Source of the DNA: an uncultured Lachnospiraceae bacterium
Lineage (GTDB): Bacteria; Bacillota; Clostridia; Lachnospirales; Lachnospiraceae
NCBI GenBank assembly: GCA_910586955.1
Contig: CAJUMM010000018.1
Location: forward strand, 28,105-40,952
Length of the DNA: 12,848 nucleotides
Reading direction: 5' to 3'
The translations under genes and the position numbers were made by a program. Positions 12,843-12,848 of the stretch are shown piece after piece. Position 1 is the stretch's first letter. Each line of letters starts with the position of its first letter. Below the pieces are notes generated by a model. That model searched no databases and had not been told where the DNA came from. It was given only the letters and a program-made list of their open reading frames with translations.

Positions 12843-12848
12843 CAGCAT

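Overview
The window looks like chromosome of a moderately GC-rich Firmicute, most likely of the Lachnospiraceae or a near relative (inference). The signs are strong AGGAGG-type ribosome sites, a GatCAB transamidosome operon with an archaeal-type AspRS, lipoprotein and membrane-anchored enzymes with short cytoplasmic tails, and classic sigma-A promoters. No rRNA, tRNA, CRISPR array or transposase gene was seen.

Region 1 (1-4663) is a same-strand operon aspS-gatC-gatA-gatB. The AspRS carries the His and Pro residues of non-discriminating enzymes. It should therefore make Asp-tRNA(Asn), which GatCAB amidates to Asn-tRNA(Asn); GatCAB may also act on Glu-tRNA(Gln). A very stable stem-loop (1669-1756) sits between gatC and gatA.

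Region 2 (4664-7561) holds exported cell-envelope enzymes: a membrane-anchored polysaccharide-deacetylase-like protein and a membrane-anchored M23 (LytM) peptidase. A reverse-strand cold shock protein gene lies between them with its own promoter and a bidirectional terminator. A palindrome-rich promoter region overlaps the gatB stop codon, followed by a terminator-like hairpin.

Region 3 (7562-10696) has a short metal-dependent amidohydrolase. It meets tail to tail, with a 25-base overlap, a reverse-strand gene for an unfamiliar protein: N-terminal membrane segment, winged-helix-like HTH and C-terminal four-cysteine zinc ribbon. Divergent from that gene is a membrane-anchored purple-acid-phosphatase-like metallophosphoesterase.

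Region 4 (10697-11066) is a 370-base convergent intergenic region with no credible gene, filled with inverted repeats. One is a 180-base element with perfect 31-base terminal inverted repeats and a further self-complementary interior. The second is a 27-base-arm purine/pyrimidine hairpin, and the third is a small AT-rich inverted repeat. The 180-base element is the least explained object in the window.

Region 5 (11067-12848, all reverse strand) carries a Phd/YefM-RelE/ParE toxin-antitoxin pair with a near-consensus promoter. Downstream is an SsuA/NMT1-type substrate-binding lipoprotein with no permease or ATPase gene beside it. The ribosome site of the lipoprotein gene lies in one arm of a perfect 10-base inverted repeat, which would hide it in read-through transcripts.
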